A stretch of 64,000 nucleotides of DNA from Carposina sasakii (GCA_014607495.2 CP053150.1:6468495-6532494), one strand, 5' to 3'. Positions 32,300 through 44,510 are shown, counted from the first letter of the stretch. Numbers and translations are program-made. Notes: generated by a model not told the origin, from the letters alone.

Positions 32300-32305
32300 G
32301 TAGCA
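32300..32305. repeat. Right target-site duplication GTAGCA
   Basis: Directly follows the ...ACTACT terminus and equals 24311-24316. Confidence 0.93.
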
Positions 32306-34163
32306 GACACGACAATACCATTCTACTGAACATTGTATCGGTTTAAAATCGGACTTTTTATTCCAGACAATATCTATCACTCACACTAATGAAGTCACGG
32401 TGCTAATAATTCTTTATTCAATCATGTCATGTAATTGTAAGTAAAGTATAACTATCTTGTAAACTAGGAAAGTTCCCTTATAAACGAAAAATCTAGAATA
32501 GTCCTACATACCTATAAATTAACATTTCTAGTTTCTACTTCATCTTGGGAAATTATCTCGGATGCGCTCTTGTTCCCTAATATTTTTTTATTTAACTCTT
32601 TTAGCTGCCATCTCGCTATTTACACTCCTGGTTTCAAAGAATATATAATTTCATATCTTTCATGCAATCTACTTAGTTTCTTCGTTAGTCTTCCAACCTC
32701 TGTCCCTATCTGAACTATTAAGATCAATTTACCTATTATTTATACCTTATTATTTATCTTCACTTTATCAAACATGTCTACGAGGGAAACCACAACCTAT
32801 TGAAGTGCAATATCGGTTTTAGTAACAACTCTTGACCTGCTACAGGAACCTCTCGAGTATCTTTATCTCCGAGTGTTTCCACACGCCTCATTATAGGCCT
32901 TCTGCGAGTATTTTTAAGACTGCATTTTAGAGTACATTTTCCAGCAGTTGGTGTCGCTCTAATAAGAGTGCAGCAATTAGTGCAGAGTCAGCGGAGAAGG
33001 TTGGATCAAGGAAGCGGGAGGTATATCGGAGTGATTTTCTAATATAGCGGAGTGTGATTGTCCATCATTGTCAAATAAATAATGCCTTTATTTTATAATA
33101 ACAATTTCTATTTTGCTGAGAAAGCCCCAGGATGTAATAATGATACTTGTGTCGCTCTTATATTTGAAAAAATTATAAAATCCAAAATGTAATAAAAAAA
33201 AGTACAAAAATTTTAAGTATAAAATCATGTTTAGTATTTTAGATAGTAGGTACGGATAATTCCTAAATATCTCGGGATTGTAAATGCAATCTCGAAAAAT
33301 AAACTTGTGGGATAGGTTATTCTTTTTTATTACTTTGGGGTACGTAATTTATAGTCAAAGAGGTCATAATCTTATTCCTCAATGTTATAGTGAGCTAGCA
33401 TCATAGTATTTCGCATAGCGTACCCCTATTGTTTTACCCTGTATATTTTTAATATTAAAATTAATTTAAATGTGATTTAAATAAGGTAAGGCTATATTTT
33501 TTCCACTGAGCTCCGAGTAGGGATTCATTACTGCGATACCGACAGCTCTAATGAACGTGCCGTTTCTTCCTCAAGTCGAGGATAACTTATGAAAATAATA
33601 TACCTACATCTCACTTTTTAAGTGTAGTGAAGGAGTTGCGAGAAGTTCTAGAATATTCTATATATACAGGATTTTATATACTTACCCATCACATCACATA
33701 ATGCCTTTTACTAGCTTTTAGAATATTCATACAAGTTCTACATCTCCAATATCATTAAGGTTTTTGCTTTGACCTACATATACGAGTTTTTTTGGTTATT
33801 TGTGTTTATGATTTAGTCTTAGATTTAAAAAAAAACAAGTTTGAATGAAATAATATTATCAATAGTGTTTGAGACAATTATAACCAAAGTCAAAGAGCAC
33901 ATTCAGAATGCCATTTACCTTACATGAACTGACTACTTTTACATTACTTACGAATCTCATAGGATACTATTTTATTTCATAAAGTATTTTTACATCGCAC
34001 AAAATGTTTTTGCGCCAAAACTAGAAAATAATCTCAAGTTCAAGATCGAAACCCTTGAAAATATATTTTAGCTTAGCTCAACAACAATATTCAATATCGG
34101 TTCAGGCCAAAGTGTGAATATAAAGTACCTAACACATGTATTTTATTTTAGAATCGGACAAAC
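32306..34163. other. Non-coding; one diverged family C MITE fragment
   Basis: No gene. At about 33250-33441 a diverged family C MITE right half ends TGTTTTACCCTG followed by TA. The rest is AT-rich unique sequence. Confidence 0.55.
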
Positions 34164-34167
34164 TTAA

Positions 34168-34433
34168 CCCTTAAATGGACGATTTTTGTTTCACGTCCGA
34201 ACACAGCTACAAAACTTAGTTTGGCGCCACTAGAAAAGTTTTCTTCAAAGTGACATTTGACATTAACTTATTTTCAATGCATAAAAATATTGGATAGTGC
34301 CAACATTAAAAAAAGTACAAAATTCGTTCAGAAATAAGAACTAGTTGTCAAAATTAACAAAAAATTAAAAGAAGGTCAATTTTATCTGTGATGTTTAGTA
34401 TGTTGTTTAAAAACAACATTGTCCATTTAAGGG
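34168..34433. mobile_element. piggyBac-like MITE (266 bp) with TTAA target sites
   Basis: TTAA flanks both ends (34164-34167, 34434-34437). Inverted termini CCCTTAAATGGAC and GTCCATTTAAGGG follow. TTAA duplications and CCC-starting termini are diagnostic of the piggyBac superfamily. No transposase, so it is non-autonomous. Confidence 0.82.
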
Positions 34434-34437
34434 TTAA

Positions 34438-35235
34438 CAGCCTTCAAGTACGCGGGTAGACTACAATGATACTTATATATAACAGTCTTGGTAAAACTAT
34501 CCTTAAACATTTATGTTAAAACAACTCTAATTTTCATTCTAAAAAATACTTATTTTTTGTAATTATATGCAACTTATAGTGGGTACTCTATGCATCTGCT
34601 ACAGTTAAATCCCGTTCTTAGTTACAACACGTTTTGTCTAGTTAAAACTCCTAGTTTTCACTAAATGCCTTTCTTATAAACTAGAATTAATTGCTGCAAA
34701 AGGATGATTTCGATGTTAGGTTATCTACTTGTTTAAGTTAAAGTCGTTGGACTTTTGAGCAGACAGTAGTTTAAGTAATTATCTCCAAAACAGTTTTAAC
34801 AAATGCATTTCATCAAAACTAGTTTTATCTACAGAAAACGCGTTGTACGAATAATGACTTTCAACTGTATCTTATCTATTTAATCCGTCTTCACGAAAGG
34901 ACACAATACAAGGACCAGAGTAGGCGATACATTTACTATTTTTGTGCAACTGACCCCTTTTCCCCCGATTACGCCTTGGGGATCGGGGATGAACGAGAAA
35001 GCTTCCGATGGTCCAAATAATTACAACAAACAAGGATTTGTGTGGCAGTTATTACTGCGTCGATGGGAAAGTTAATTAAAGAGAAGCACCTAAAAGCTCA
35101 GTTGTAATCAAGTCTGTTTCGTTCCTTTGAGAGTTTTAATTACATTTATTTGTAACCCAGCCGTTACAAGCGTATTGCTCGGTTTTGGAGATTGATGAGC
35201 ACTTCATAGGTTACAGTCTATCCTTACTACATAAT
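34438..35235. other. Non-coding, nothing recognised
   Basis: No gene or recurring repeat seen. Confidence 0.55.
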
Positions 35236-35450
35236 AGGTATTATAAATGGAAAAGTATTCCGTCTGTCTGTCTGTCTGGCTTTCACGCCAAAACTACTGA
35301 ACCGATTAAAAAGAAAGTTGGTGCACAGGTAGTTTGGAGCCTCCACCTGTAGTAAACTGATTGAGAACCGTTACCAGTCAATCGCTTTTTAATAGCGATA
35401 GAAAACGGTCTCAGGGTTTGATGAAACATTTTTCAACTCTGCTCTATTTA
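35236..35450 (+). mobile_element. Helitron-like repeat fragment with (GTCT)n
   Basis: TATTATAAATGGAAAAGTAT followed by a (GTCT)n run and CCAAAACTACTGAACCGATT, the typical interior of the lepidopteran Helitron-like repeat. Its CTAG end is not seen. Confidence 0.5.
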
Positions 35451-35765
35451 CAGGATTTCTCCTAAATGCAAAGACCATCTTTCAAGCAAAAAGTAAATAA
35501 CTAAACGTTTTATTTCCCACCAAAGCGCCAATGTAGGACGGAAGTTTAGGTTCAAGATATATGTGCTACAGACGCCATAAGCTGTAAGTATACCCTACTT
35601 TCAACCAACCTTCACTATTGTGGATACTGAGATACACAAGTATACTTAAGTAGAAGGGTACACTGTAAACCTATGACGAGTTGTATGTACCCACATGTGC
35701 TTTTATAGTTGACCTATTCTTCAGTGCCTATTCGCTTACGAGTTCGTATAAGAATACAGTATTAT
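35451..35765. other. Non-coding, nothing recognised
   Basis: Short spacer without recognised content. Confidence 0.5.
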
Positions 35766-37145
35766 ATTTATTTATTTTTATTTTATTTCATATAATAATA
35801 TATAACATAACAGAATTATCCAAATCGTTACATATTAAATCGTATTAAAATTATTATTAAAATTATACATAAAAAATTTAGAATAAAAATTAAATAATAG
35901 TTATTCTTACTTTACCAACAGCTTTGGCCTGTAACATATTGTAAATATTGTTACTCTAGTGATTTCACTCATTGCACATGAGAACAAATCCACCGTTTCG
36001 TGGACGACACTCAGCAGCCGCAAGGCTCTGACCAGAGGTGAGCGCTTTAACAAATTAGTTCTACCACACGCCGCCGCGAAGAGCCGATTAGTCCTAGTCC
36101 GCAAGAATGTATTTGGTACCCACAATCCACATTGCTCCAGAACCAATGGGTTTACAACTTTGCCGCGTATTACGCTTAGGACATAACTCGACAAAGATAG
36201 AAATCTCCTAACCTCTAACTGGTTATATCCTACCATACCTAAGACGAACAGCGTAGGATACATAAGTGGGTAAAAAGGATAAACCCCATACAGTTTCAAA
36301 TACAGATACCTTGTGAACTTATTTTGTATCCGCTCCAACATGAGGACATATTTAGCTTCTGTTGGGGCCCATATAGCTGCGTTACTCTCCAATTGACTTC
36401 TAATGCATACTAATGCATTATATAAACTTTTTATGGCACCTATACTAGTGAAACCACCTGCAGTTCGTAGTAGTACGAAGCCTAAGGTCTTGAAAGACTT
36501 CTTACACACGTTGGTAATATGTTCACGGTATGACAAATCAGCAGTAAGCCGCACTCCCAGGTCACGCACTGACGTCACCCGCTGCATCGGTGGTTCGTCG
36601 TCAATTGTGTACCTATGCTGGACCGCTAGTTTTTTTCGCGTGAAGGATATAATATTACATTTCGACGTATTAAATAATAATTTATTTTCCTTACTCCACT
36701 GTACAACTTGATCTATGTCGTATTGTAGATGGACTATATCCTCGGCATCCCTGATAACTCTATACAACTTAAGATCATCAGCGAAAAGGAGACAGCCTGA
36801 GTGTTTAACGACATCAGGAAGGTCGTTGATCATAATTAAAAACTCGAGAGGTCCCAGGTTTGAACCCTGACTCACTCCCGAGCGCGTAAAATACGATTCC
36901 GATAGGCAATTTCCGTACTGCACATACTGCTTCCGACCCTCAAGATAGCTACAGAAAAAACGTAGTGTTTGGGGGGTACAACGATCTGTGCTAGCTTACC
37001 CAGCAGTATATCATTGTCTACCACGTCGAACGCCTTCCTGAAGTCGAAATAAGCCGCATCAACCTGCAACCCAGCATCCACCGCCGGCACAACTGCCGAC
37101 ACAAAGGCGAGCAAGTTACTTGTAGTGCTACGTCCTGGTCTGAAA
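35766..37145 (-). pseudogene. Jockey-like LINE reverse transcriptase, 5'-truncated, frameshifted
   Basis: The upstream frame (37114-36872) has VDAAYFDFRKAFDVVDNDIL, RT block A with the first catalytic Asp. The downstream frame (about 36962-35907) has SGVSQGSNLGPL and CLLFADDLKLY, the catalytic FADD. Thumb and C-terminal sequence follow: CNIISFTRKK, VRDLGVRL, and LESNAAIWAPTEAKYVLMLE. One frameshift near 36955 separates the two, and everything N-terminal of about 37145 (endonuclease, start of RT) is missing. The 3' end is an AAATA-rich tail at 35766-35790. It is closely similar to 59053-59876. Dead copy. Confidence 0.88.
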
Positions 37146-37540
37146 CCGTGTTATACCGTATATACCGTATATAACGTAACGAATGCTTTTTACCCTTGAG
37201 TTATTCAGATAATATTATGTCTTTCCCATTTTTAAAAGTCAAGGTACATTACGACTAACTTAAAACTATGTACTTAGGACCTTGGGGGGGGGGCGGTCGG
37301 TTGACCATCTTAATTTTTACAAAGTCAGGGAATATCTATTCTATACATATAATAAAAATGTAACGGATCGCTGTCTGTACAACTAGAAACTATATAACTA
37401 TGTACTTAAATTATTATCAAATAGCGACTAGATAGGCATGAAGCGCTATAGCATGCCACAATACTGCACTATTAATTTCCTGGAAAATCCACCTCCTAAC
37501 AATAAGTTCAATCACCTACTTGTACCATATTTATAATTTA
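37146..37540. other. Non-coding; short ACCGTATAT repeats and a G-run
   Basis: TATACCGTATATACCGTATA-type repetition borders the LINE 5' break at 37152-37178; a run of about ten G lies near 37284. No gene. Confidence 0.5.
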
Positions 37541-37665
37541 CTAGCTGTTGCCCGCAAAATTTGCCCGAAAATATAGCCTATGTGCGGTTTATTGGTAGCA
37601 GGATATGTGTATAAACAAATAAACTTACTTTGGCATTTCTAATATTAGTGGAGATATTTTTTTCC
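37541..37665 (-). mobile_element. Helitron-like repeat, 3' end
   Basis: On the minus strand it ends GCGGGCAACAGCTAG followed by T, the standard 3' terminus of the lepidopteran Helitron-like repeat. The 5' part is degraded. Confidence 0.6.
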
Positions 37666-37742
37666 ATCAATCGTCTATAATTTTTTAACTAGTATTTTTA
37701 CTGGGATGTTTAAGTTCTTGTACTAATTAGAAAACTTTCTAA

Positions 37743-37869
37743 GGCCCGATTTTTCCAACCATGAGATAGACTATCTGAAGGATAATGATGTCTTTTTCTA
37801 ATACTTGATCAAGGTAGAGACAGTATTAACTTTATCCTTTAGGCTACCTGACCATTGAAAAAATCGGCC
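37743..37869. mobile_element. Harbinger-like MITE family D, intact copy (127 bp)
   Basis: TAA flanks both sides (37740-37742, 37870-37872). Ends GGCCCGATTTTTCCAACCAT and TTGAAAAAATCGGCCC are inverted repeats that continue through the AGATAG/CTACCT region. The 3-bp TAA duplication suggests PIF/Harbinger. Other copies: 15891-16286 and 47496-47634, plus a remnant at 46470-46505. Confidence 0.75.
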
Positions 37870-38050
37870 CTAAATAAATAAGATGTTGAAAGAATGAGAT
37901 ACCTATGGCCAATTGCCTTACAAACAAAAAAAGAAGAACTGCTAGAGCACTCTTGGAACACTCCAATCCTTATGTGTCTAGGCGTTGAATTTTTTTTCTG
38001 GTATGTAAATATTATAATATTATAACGTAAGCACACAATTTTAAACATAT

Positions 38051-38517
38051 ATAAATAAAAACATAATTTAAAAAATCCAAAAACCCGACTGCGTAAAAAA
38101 GAACCAAACTATGTATATAATAATAATAAAAAAACTGAAAAGATGAAAACAAGCACTTAGATGTCCAGTGGTCTAGAATTCTATAATATTATTATGGAAT
38201 TAATAATAATTGAAGAAAATAAAATATTTTCTAATGATGTAATATAACAACTGAACAGCCAGGATCCATTGAAATATTAATAGCTTGGCTGTCGGTTACT
38301 GGATCCCGACTGTTCAGTTGTTATATTACATCATTAGAAAATATTTTATTTTCTTCAATTATTATTAATTCCATAATAATATTATAGAATTCTAGACCAC
38401 TGGACATCTAAGTGCTTGTTTTCATCTTTTCAGTTTTTTTATTATTATTATATACATAGTTTGGTTCTTTTTTACGCAGTCGGGTTTTTGGATTTTTTAA
38501 ATTATGTTTTTATTTAT
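38051..38517. repeat. Perfect 208-bp inverted repeat with 51-bp loop
   Basis: Reading both arms base by base (38051-38258 and 38310-38517), I find no mismatch. The loop, 38259-38309, contains CCAGGATCC and GGATCCCG, which are themselves nearly complementary. A transcript would fold into a 208-bp double strand. Confidence 0.9.
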
Positions 38518-38981
38518 TTTATACTTTTTAGTTAATATAGCTACTAATAGGCATCCTTCAAGAAACACGCTCGACATGCTCGGCAGCAAAAAGGTTTCGT
38601 CATGCTGCTGTCTAAAAACTTATATACGAGAATGGTTTTCAATCGATATAGATCCTAAATGGTTAGTCGAATCGAAAAATGTTGAGAGAAACCTATAAAT
38701 TATTTTTAAATACCTATTCAACGATACCCCAGTCGATATAGTTTGTCGACTTTAATTTTTTTAATTTTTACAAAATGGCGTCCAGTAGTCGCCATATTGC
38801 ATTTTCACTAACGTCATGTCTTCAGTGACACTCGCCGGACTAAGAGGAATCGATTGACGTATGAGTCATAAAAATCGGCCGAGGCGTTTGGTTCGTGTAG
38901 TGCTTCAAAGGAACATACAAACATACATACATACATAGGCTGTTAAAGACAATACCACTCCTTTGCGGCGCGCAGTCGGGT
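38051..38981 (-). mobile_element. Foldback transposable element, copy B
   Basis: Inverted relative to copy A (7669-8527), and shares its whole length. Inside it, 38051-38258 is a perfect reverse complement of 38310-38517, while copy A has a longer single-copy interior and only short inverted ends. Beyond the palindrome the two copies align through the block containing GGCCGATTTTTATGACTCAT (reverse strand) to the GCAGTCGGGT end. Copy B has an extra (CATA)n stretch near 38920-38938. No coding capacity. Confidence 0.7.
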
Positions 38982-39540
38982 AAAAAAGAACGAGTTATTT
39001 ATACTTTATAAGTTTCGCGTCAGACGACGAAGTATCGAAAAAATCGCTATTTAGAGACGACCGTCAACGACGTGTGCCCTTATGCGTGTGCCCGCATTCG
39101 GGCTGTATACTCGAGCATATCCCCCTCCGCACCGCGCCGCGCGCCGCATGCCAGGCCACGCCCTATCTTTTTGCTTGCTAACGCATGAGTTGCTTTGCGT
39201 TGACGCAGAATTAACATGTTCCCGTGGGAATTTTGAGAAAAAACGTATCCTATATTAATTACTCCCGTGATTGAAATGAATCTAATGATACCGCATACAT
39301 ATTTTTGTTGTTTAAAGGGAAATTTAGAAAAAATATTATTATGTCTTTATCCCGTGGGACTTTTATGATAAAATGTATCCTATGACACTCCCGTAATCAA
39401 GACAAATCTAACGATACCTCATACATCAAAATCCATCAAGCCGTTTAGGCTACAGGAGGTCACAAAGGAACAGACATACATACATACTTACATACACTCC
39501 CTCAACATTACCCTCCCTCTTTGGCAGTCGGGTAAAAATA
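38982..39540. repeat. Repeat with GCAGTCGGGT ends and a GC-rich segment
   Basis: Runs from the GCAGTCGGGT at 38972 to a second GCAGTCGGGT at about 39525. It includes a very GC-rich stretch (39118-39170) and two similar blocks around CCCGTGGGAATTTT and CCCGTGGGACTTTT. This looks like lepidopteran dispersed repeat DNA, perhaps the rest of the foldback element or a neighbour of the same family. Confidence 0.45.
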
Positions 39541-40317
39541 TATTTTCTTCAATTAACAAGGGCAAGATTCAATAAATTTTATAATTTTTTTAGCACAGCA
39601 GAGGAACTATATCGGTACTGTAGTTATAAGTAAATGCAGTTATAAGCAACCTCTATTAGGATAAACCAATACCAAACGAAGATGAATAAAGTACAATTTG
39701 TCAAGACCTATCTCAGGACCAACGTGTCACTTTATAGAGGCAAGTTTCTTTTTTATTCCGCGAAACTATTTGTCTTCATTACACTTTACAAAACGTCGAC
39801 CTCTGAGCTCATTAATCATTGGTACGTGGACAGAGGAAATATTTTTAGATCCACTTACAACAAATGCCTTATCCTGGATTTAATTTTAACCACGAATTAT
39901 AATAGCTGCCTTTTTTAATTGACTTCAAAAAAGAGTATTGATCTGTTTTTTATAACCTCGGAACTCTTTAATTTATGAACCGATTTTTTAAATTTTTGGA
40001 CATGATATTGATATGCTTCCAAGGTGGACGTTCCACGTTTGATAAACTAGTCTAACACTGTGGAGTAAATGCTGGACTTAAAGTTTCTTCACTACCTTTC
40101 AATTGGCCTGTGCTTCAGCTGTGTACCCCACCTGGAACGAGTGAGGCGCCGAGATTAAATATTTAGACCGCATTCTCACCCTCGGCACAGGTTTATCTTG
40201 ATGACATGCAAATATTTCCATAAAAAACGCTTCGCACGATTTGTTTGGTTTTCTTATTCAATTTTGGTGGTGTTTCTTTTTCGTGGAATTAGAAATTGTG
40301 TATCAAAAAGTTCTTAA
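39541..40317. other. Non-coding, nothing recognised
   Basis: Short open frames (up to 78 codons) without motifs. Confidence 0.55.
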
Positions 40318-42197
40318 TTTTTAGTATTCTTCTGGAGATATGTCAATGACAGAAAGGGACGGGGTTCAGTACCTCAAACAATGACTTCTGGAGCCACTTC
40401 ATCGTCTGACGGTTATGGAGTATGTGAACTATTCTTGGAGTATTTTAGTACTGTGTTTGAAGAGGATAAATATCCTGATATAAATTCCGATGAGGAGAGT
40501 GCCGACGGGTTCTCATCTGAAGGTATCTCGACGACGCTGTCAAGTATTTTTATAAGCGAGATGGACCTAATATCTAAGATTAAACACTTGGATACGAAAA
40601 AAGGGCCTGGGCCAGATAAGCTTCCTCCATCATTTATAAAATCCTGCGCCAAGGAGTTATCCGTACCTTTGAGCATCATATATAATAAGTCGCTTAGCTC
40701 TGGCGTTTTTCCGAAGCGGTGGAAAACCGCGCATGTCATACCAATTTACAAGAGTGGTGATAAATCTCGCTGCGAAAACTACCGCCCTATAAGCTTATTG
40801 TCATGTTTTTCAAAAATATTCGAGTACTCATGTAAAACCGATTACCTCAGATAAGCAGCATGGATTTGTAAAGAATAAGTCGACGGTGAGTAATTTACTG
40901 GAATATAAACATTATCTTTGTCAGGCTTTTGCTGAACGTGGTCAAGTAGACTCCATTTATACAGATTTCTCGAAAGCCTTCGATAAGGTAAATCACAGAG
41001 TGCTATGCAGGAAACTATATTTGTATGGTATCCATGGGAGCCTTTATCGTTGGTTTTGTTCATATTTAGATAACAGAAGTCAGATAGTGGCTTTGAGAGG
41101 TTATGTCTCGGGGCCTGTGGTTATGACATCAGGAGTGCCTCAAGGTTCCCACTTAGGGCCGCTTCTGTTCGTGATTTTCATAAATGACCTCATTGAGCGC
41201 CTATCGTGTAGTTGTCTCTTGTACGCAGACGATATAAAGATTTTTACGTAATTTCTGAGCGAAGTGACTGTCAATTGCTGCAAAACGATATAAATACAAT
41301 ATCTCGTTAGTGTAAAAGCAATGGTATGTACCTGAACATTGACAAGTGTTCTGTCATATCGTTTACGAACAAGCGTCAAAAGGTCTTAAATGATTATAAC
41401 ATTGACGGTCATATGCTAAGCCGTTCTTTTGTCATGAAGGACCTAGGTATCATGTTCGACGATAAACTCACATTTCGTGCTCATTACGACATGATTGCAT
41501 CTAAAGCCAACCAACTACTGGGCTTCGTTTTTAGATCAACGAGGGGCTTTAAAAGATCTTCAACTATATTATATCTTTTTAATACCCTTGTACGAAGTAT
41601 TCTCGAATATGGTAGCCCGGTATGGTCACCAAACTATGAAGTACACAAGAATACCATTGAACGCATTCAAATGCGGTGTCTAAGACTTTTGAGCTATCGT
41701 TTGCAACCAGGCCGCTCAAACTTATGTTATGAGGAACGATTGATTAAATATAACGTACAATCCCTTGAATCACGGCGTTTATATTTTGACTTTATGTATT
41801 TATATAAATTAATTCACTTTTTGATACACTCTCCTGTCTTGTTATCAGCTATATCGATTAATATTAGGTTTAGAGTACGTAATTCTAATAAAACGAATCT
41901 GTTTGCCTCACAAATACACAAAAACAATACATCCTATTATAATCCTATAAGTAGAATGACTCGGCAATATAACGAATTGGCGAAGGTTAACAATGAACTT
42001 GATATATTTGTTCCCAGGTTGAGCCAATATATCACAATTCTTAGGGACATCCTCAATGTTGCTGTCCCACGATTATAGATTTTAAGTATCCGTATTTGCG
42101 TTACAATTTAGATCGCGTTTTTATAATTTGTATAGTTTAAGTTGCATGGAATTGTAATGTGTAGTATGTGAGAAATAAATAAATAAAATAAAATAAA
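40318..42197 (+). pseudogene. Jockey-like LINE ORF2, RT domain to 3' tail, broken
   Basis: The frame is open from 40318, starting FFWRYVNDRKGRGSVP. It contains KKGPGPDKLPPSFIK and VIPIYKSG, then ENYRPISLLS, up to 40854. After a small deletion and frameshift it resumes at about 40855-41251 with QHGFVKNKST, YTDFSKAFDKVNH, SGVPQGSHLGPLLFVIFIN and LLYADDIKIF (catalytic YADD). A frameshift near 41250 and a stop near 41309 precede the last part (41326-42078: LNIDKCSVISF, MKDLGIMFD, LEYGSPVWSP). The 3' end is an AATAAAATAAA-type tail at 42171-42197. It lacks endonuclease and 5' sequence, so it is dead. It belongs to a different subfamily from 35766-37145. Confidence 0.88.
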
Positions 42198-43273
42198 GTA
42201 CATTAAGGGTACCGGATTTCCTTGTATTGTATTGGATTGTATTTACAAGTGAGCGTTATAATTGAAATATTACTTTCAAGTTATCAAGTTATAGTATTTT
42301 TTTAGAATCCCGTACAGACACCCAAAATGCAGAATTTTTAGACAAACGAAAAACTGGAATGACATGTGCAGTGTACGTGAACTGCAATTGACTTGCAAAG
42401 CAGTTCGCCCTGCACCGGGAGGCTTCTCGTATTTAGCTACGAATTTGGAGGAAAGTTATCCAAGAGTTTGCATGATATTGCATTTCCTTTTAGCATATTT
42501 AAATACTAGTAAGCATTTTCATTTAAATTATATAATTACCCATATACCTTGGACCCTTGGTGCTCTGCCTACCCCGTAAGGGATAAAGGCGTGATTATAT
42601 GTATGTATGTACTACCTATATAAATCTGCAGTCCTGGCAGTTGTGTTTATGTCTATATAATTGTTGTAACTAAAGCACTCCAAATAATCCTTTCCTTTGA
42701 CAATCACGTCCAAAATTTTTGAAGAACGTGGCTCAACATAATGCTAGAACTACATTAAATGGTAAACGAGTATTATTTTACTGCAGTCACCTAGAAACTC
42801 TAAAAATTGTCAAAAGAATAAAAGTTTTTATTTCCACTCCAAATTGCACGCAGAGTTCAGCAATTAGTTAATTAAACTTTCCAAACAAAGCAAATAAAAT
42901 GGGTGAACAAATGAAAAGAGAATCAAGTTAGTGCATCGCAGGGGGTGCAATAATATTAACTAACAACTGCACTAAATGTCGCTATGAAAAAAGGATTCCG
43001 AATGTTTCTCCGCTATTGCATAATACATACCTATATGAGAAGCGTAGATAAAATTTACGTTTCTTTTAAAGAAAACTTTTAGCACACAATGCGGCTTTTA
43101 AAGCCTATTCGTCATTTTTTTAAAAAACGGCCATTTGTATGGTCATTCAGGACTACAATCCTCTTAATAGTACATTTCAATGTATAGTGGAAGACCATAT
43201 ACGTCATATTTATTCCACAATATTCATAATGAGTATGTCTACATTGTACAATATTAGATATAGAAGTCATATA
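42198..43273. other. Non-coding; one family 2 repeat fragment
   Basis: At 42549-42612 lies the 3' part of the SINE-like family 2 repeat (CCCTTGGTGCTCTGCCTACC to the TATG tail). Otherwise no gene is recognised. Confidence 0.6.
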
Positions 43274-44237
43274 CAGGGTGTTTGTGATAGCCAGGCAAAT
43301 ATTGATACCATGACTTCAGACCATGATTCTGAAACCGAAAACACTGAAAATTTTCGCAGGAAAATTCCAAAATTTTCCGACATTTTTAAGGAAAAAATAA
43401 TTTAGGCCTTAGATTAAAATATATAGTATATATAAAGCAAAAGATAATAAAAAAAAAGTTGCCCTCAACCCTCAAAAGTTCAAATAACTAATCAACCCTA
43501 ATGGAGAGTCACAAGTGGTCCAAAAAACAGCAATGTGTCACACAATAACCAATAAGCCTATTTAATTAGTCACAGGATCGCCCGATACAATTAGCGTGGA
43601 GATCAAAGATTACTTATAATCAAAAACAAAAATACATTTCCTGCGTGTAATAACACTGTCGTATATCTCAACCAGTGTTGGCAACCGTACGATAATTATC
43701 GTACATGCACGATAATTTGATACCAGCGTACGATGTACGATTGCGATTCATTATCGTACACAAATGTACGATAATTTTCGAATTGTAATGGATTTCGATA
43801 GTTTCGTTCACTCATATATAGATAAGAAATATATAAATATATATCTCGTTGAATATTACATATTTTGTCAATTTATGTGTTCATGAATAAATTTAATAAT
43901 CGACTGATCAACTTTGGAGCCATTTTATTTTTGTAAAACTTTTGAAACACACAAATTTTCGCGCCATTTGTACGCAATGTACCCATGTGAAAATCATTAA
44001 ATTCGAAAAAGGACATGACGAGCGGCTCAGCGCAATATAAGTTCGTAATAATATCTATTTTATTAATAATTAACGTTTTTTTATGTCGTTCAAAAGTATA
44101 CGATAATTTTTCGTCAGGTACGATAATTTTACGCCCCTGGTACGATCAGCGCATTATTCTAGGTTGCCAACACTGATCTCAACACAATGGTACTTGTTTA
44201 GCATTTTAGTATTTTCCTGGCTGTCACCCACACCCTG
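43274..44237 (+). mobile_element. TA-target MITE, family B, copy 2, interrupted
   Basis: TA flanks at 43272-43273 and 44238-44239. The 5' end CAGGGTGTTTGTGATAGCCA is inverted at the 3' end (TGGCTGTCACCCACACCCTG). The body matches copies at 10267 and 60295 except for a 503-bp hAT-like MITE plus its 8-bp target duplication. Confidence 0.8.
43673..44175. mobile_element. hAT-like MITE (503 bp), 8-bp target duplication ATCTCAAC
   Basis: ATCTCAAC occurs immediately before (43665-43672) and after (44176-44183). Ends CAGTGTTGGCAACC and GGTTGCCAACACTG are exact inverted repeats. An 8-bp duplication and CAGTG-type ends are diagnostic of hAT. Inside, TACGATAATT-like words recur many times near both ends (43685-43765, 44095-44155) as subterminal repeats, probable transposase sites. 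No transposase gene. Confidence 0.88.
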
Positions 44238-44510
44238 TATATATGTAGTTAGGGCGCACACAAATAGCCGGCTTGATCTTATCCTTGGCAATAACAATTG
44301 ACTACACTTTAGAACAGTCTCCTTTTTTATCGCATTTCTCTGGACTTGTCTATTACTTCATTAGGCCAATTTTATTCCTTTCATTTGCCAAGTAAAGGGA
44401 AGGGAAAAACCAATTGAGGTAATTGGCTTGAAAAATTTCTTTCGACGACAGATGGAAATTTTCTTACGATTTTTCTTTGATTAGGTATAATAAACATAAT
44501 TATAAGTAAC

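Noticed and set aside
33646..33658. Heat-shock element TTCTAGAATATTC
   Set aside because: A perfect three-unit match, but a chance hit is quite likely in 64 kb and no gene follows.
40413..40739. 108-codon minus-strand frame
   Set aside because: It is the antisense shadow of the LINE reverse-transcriptase frame.
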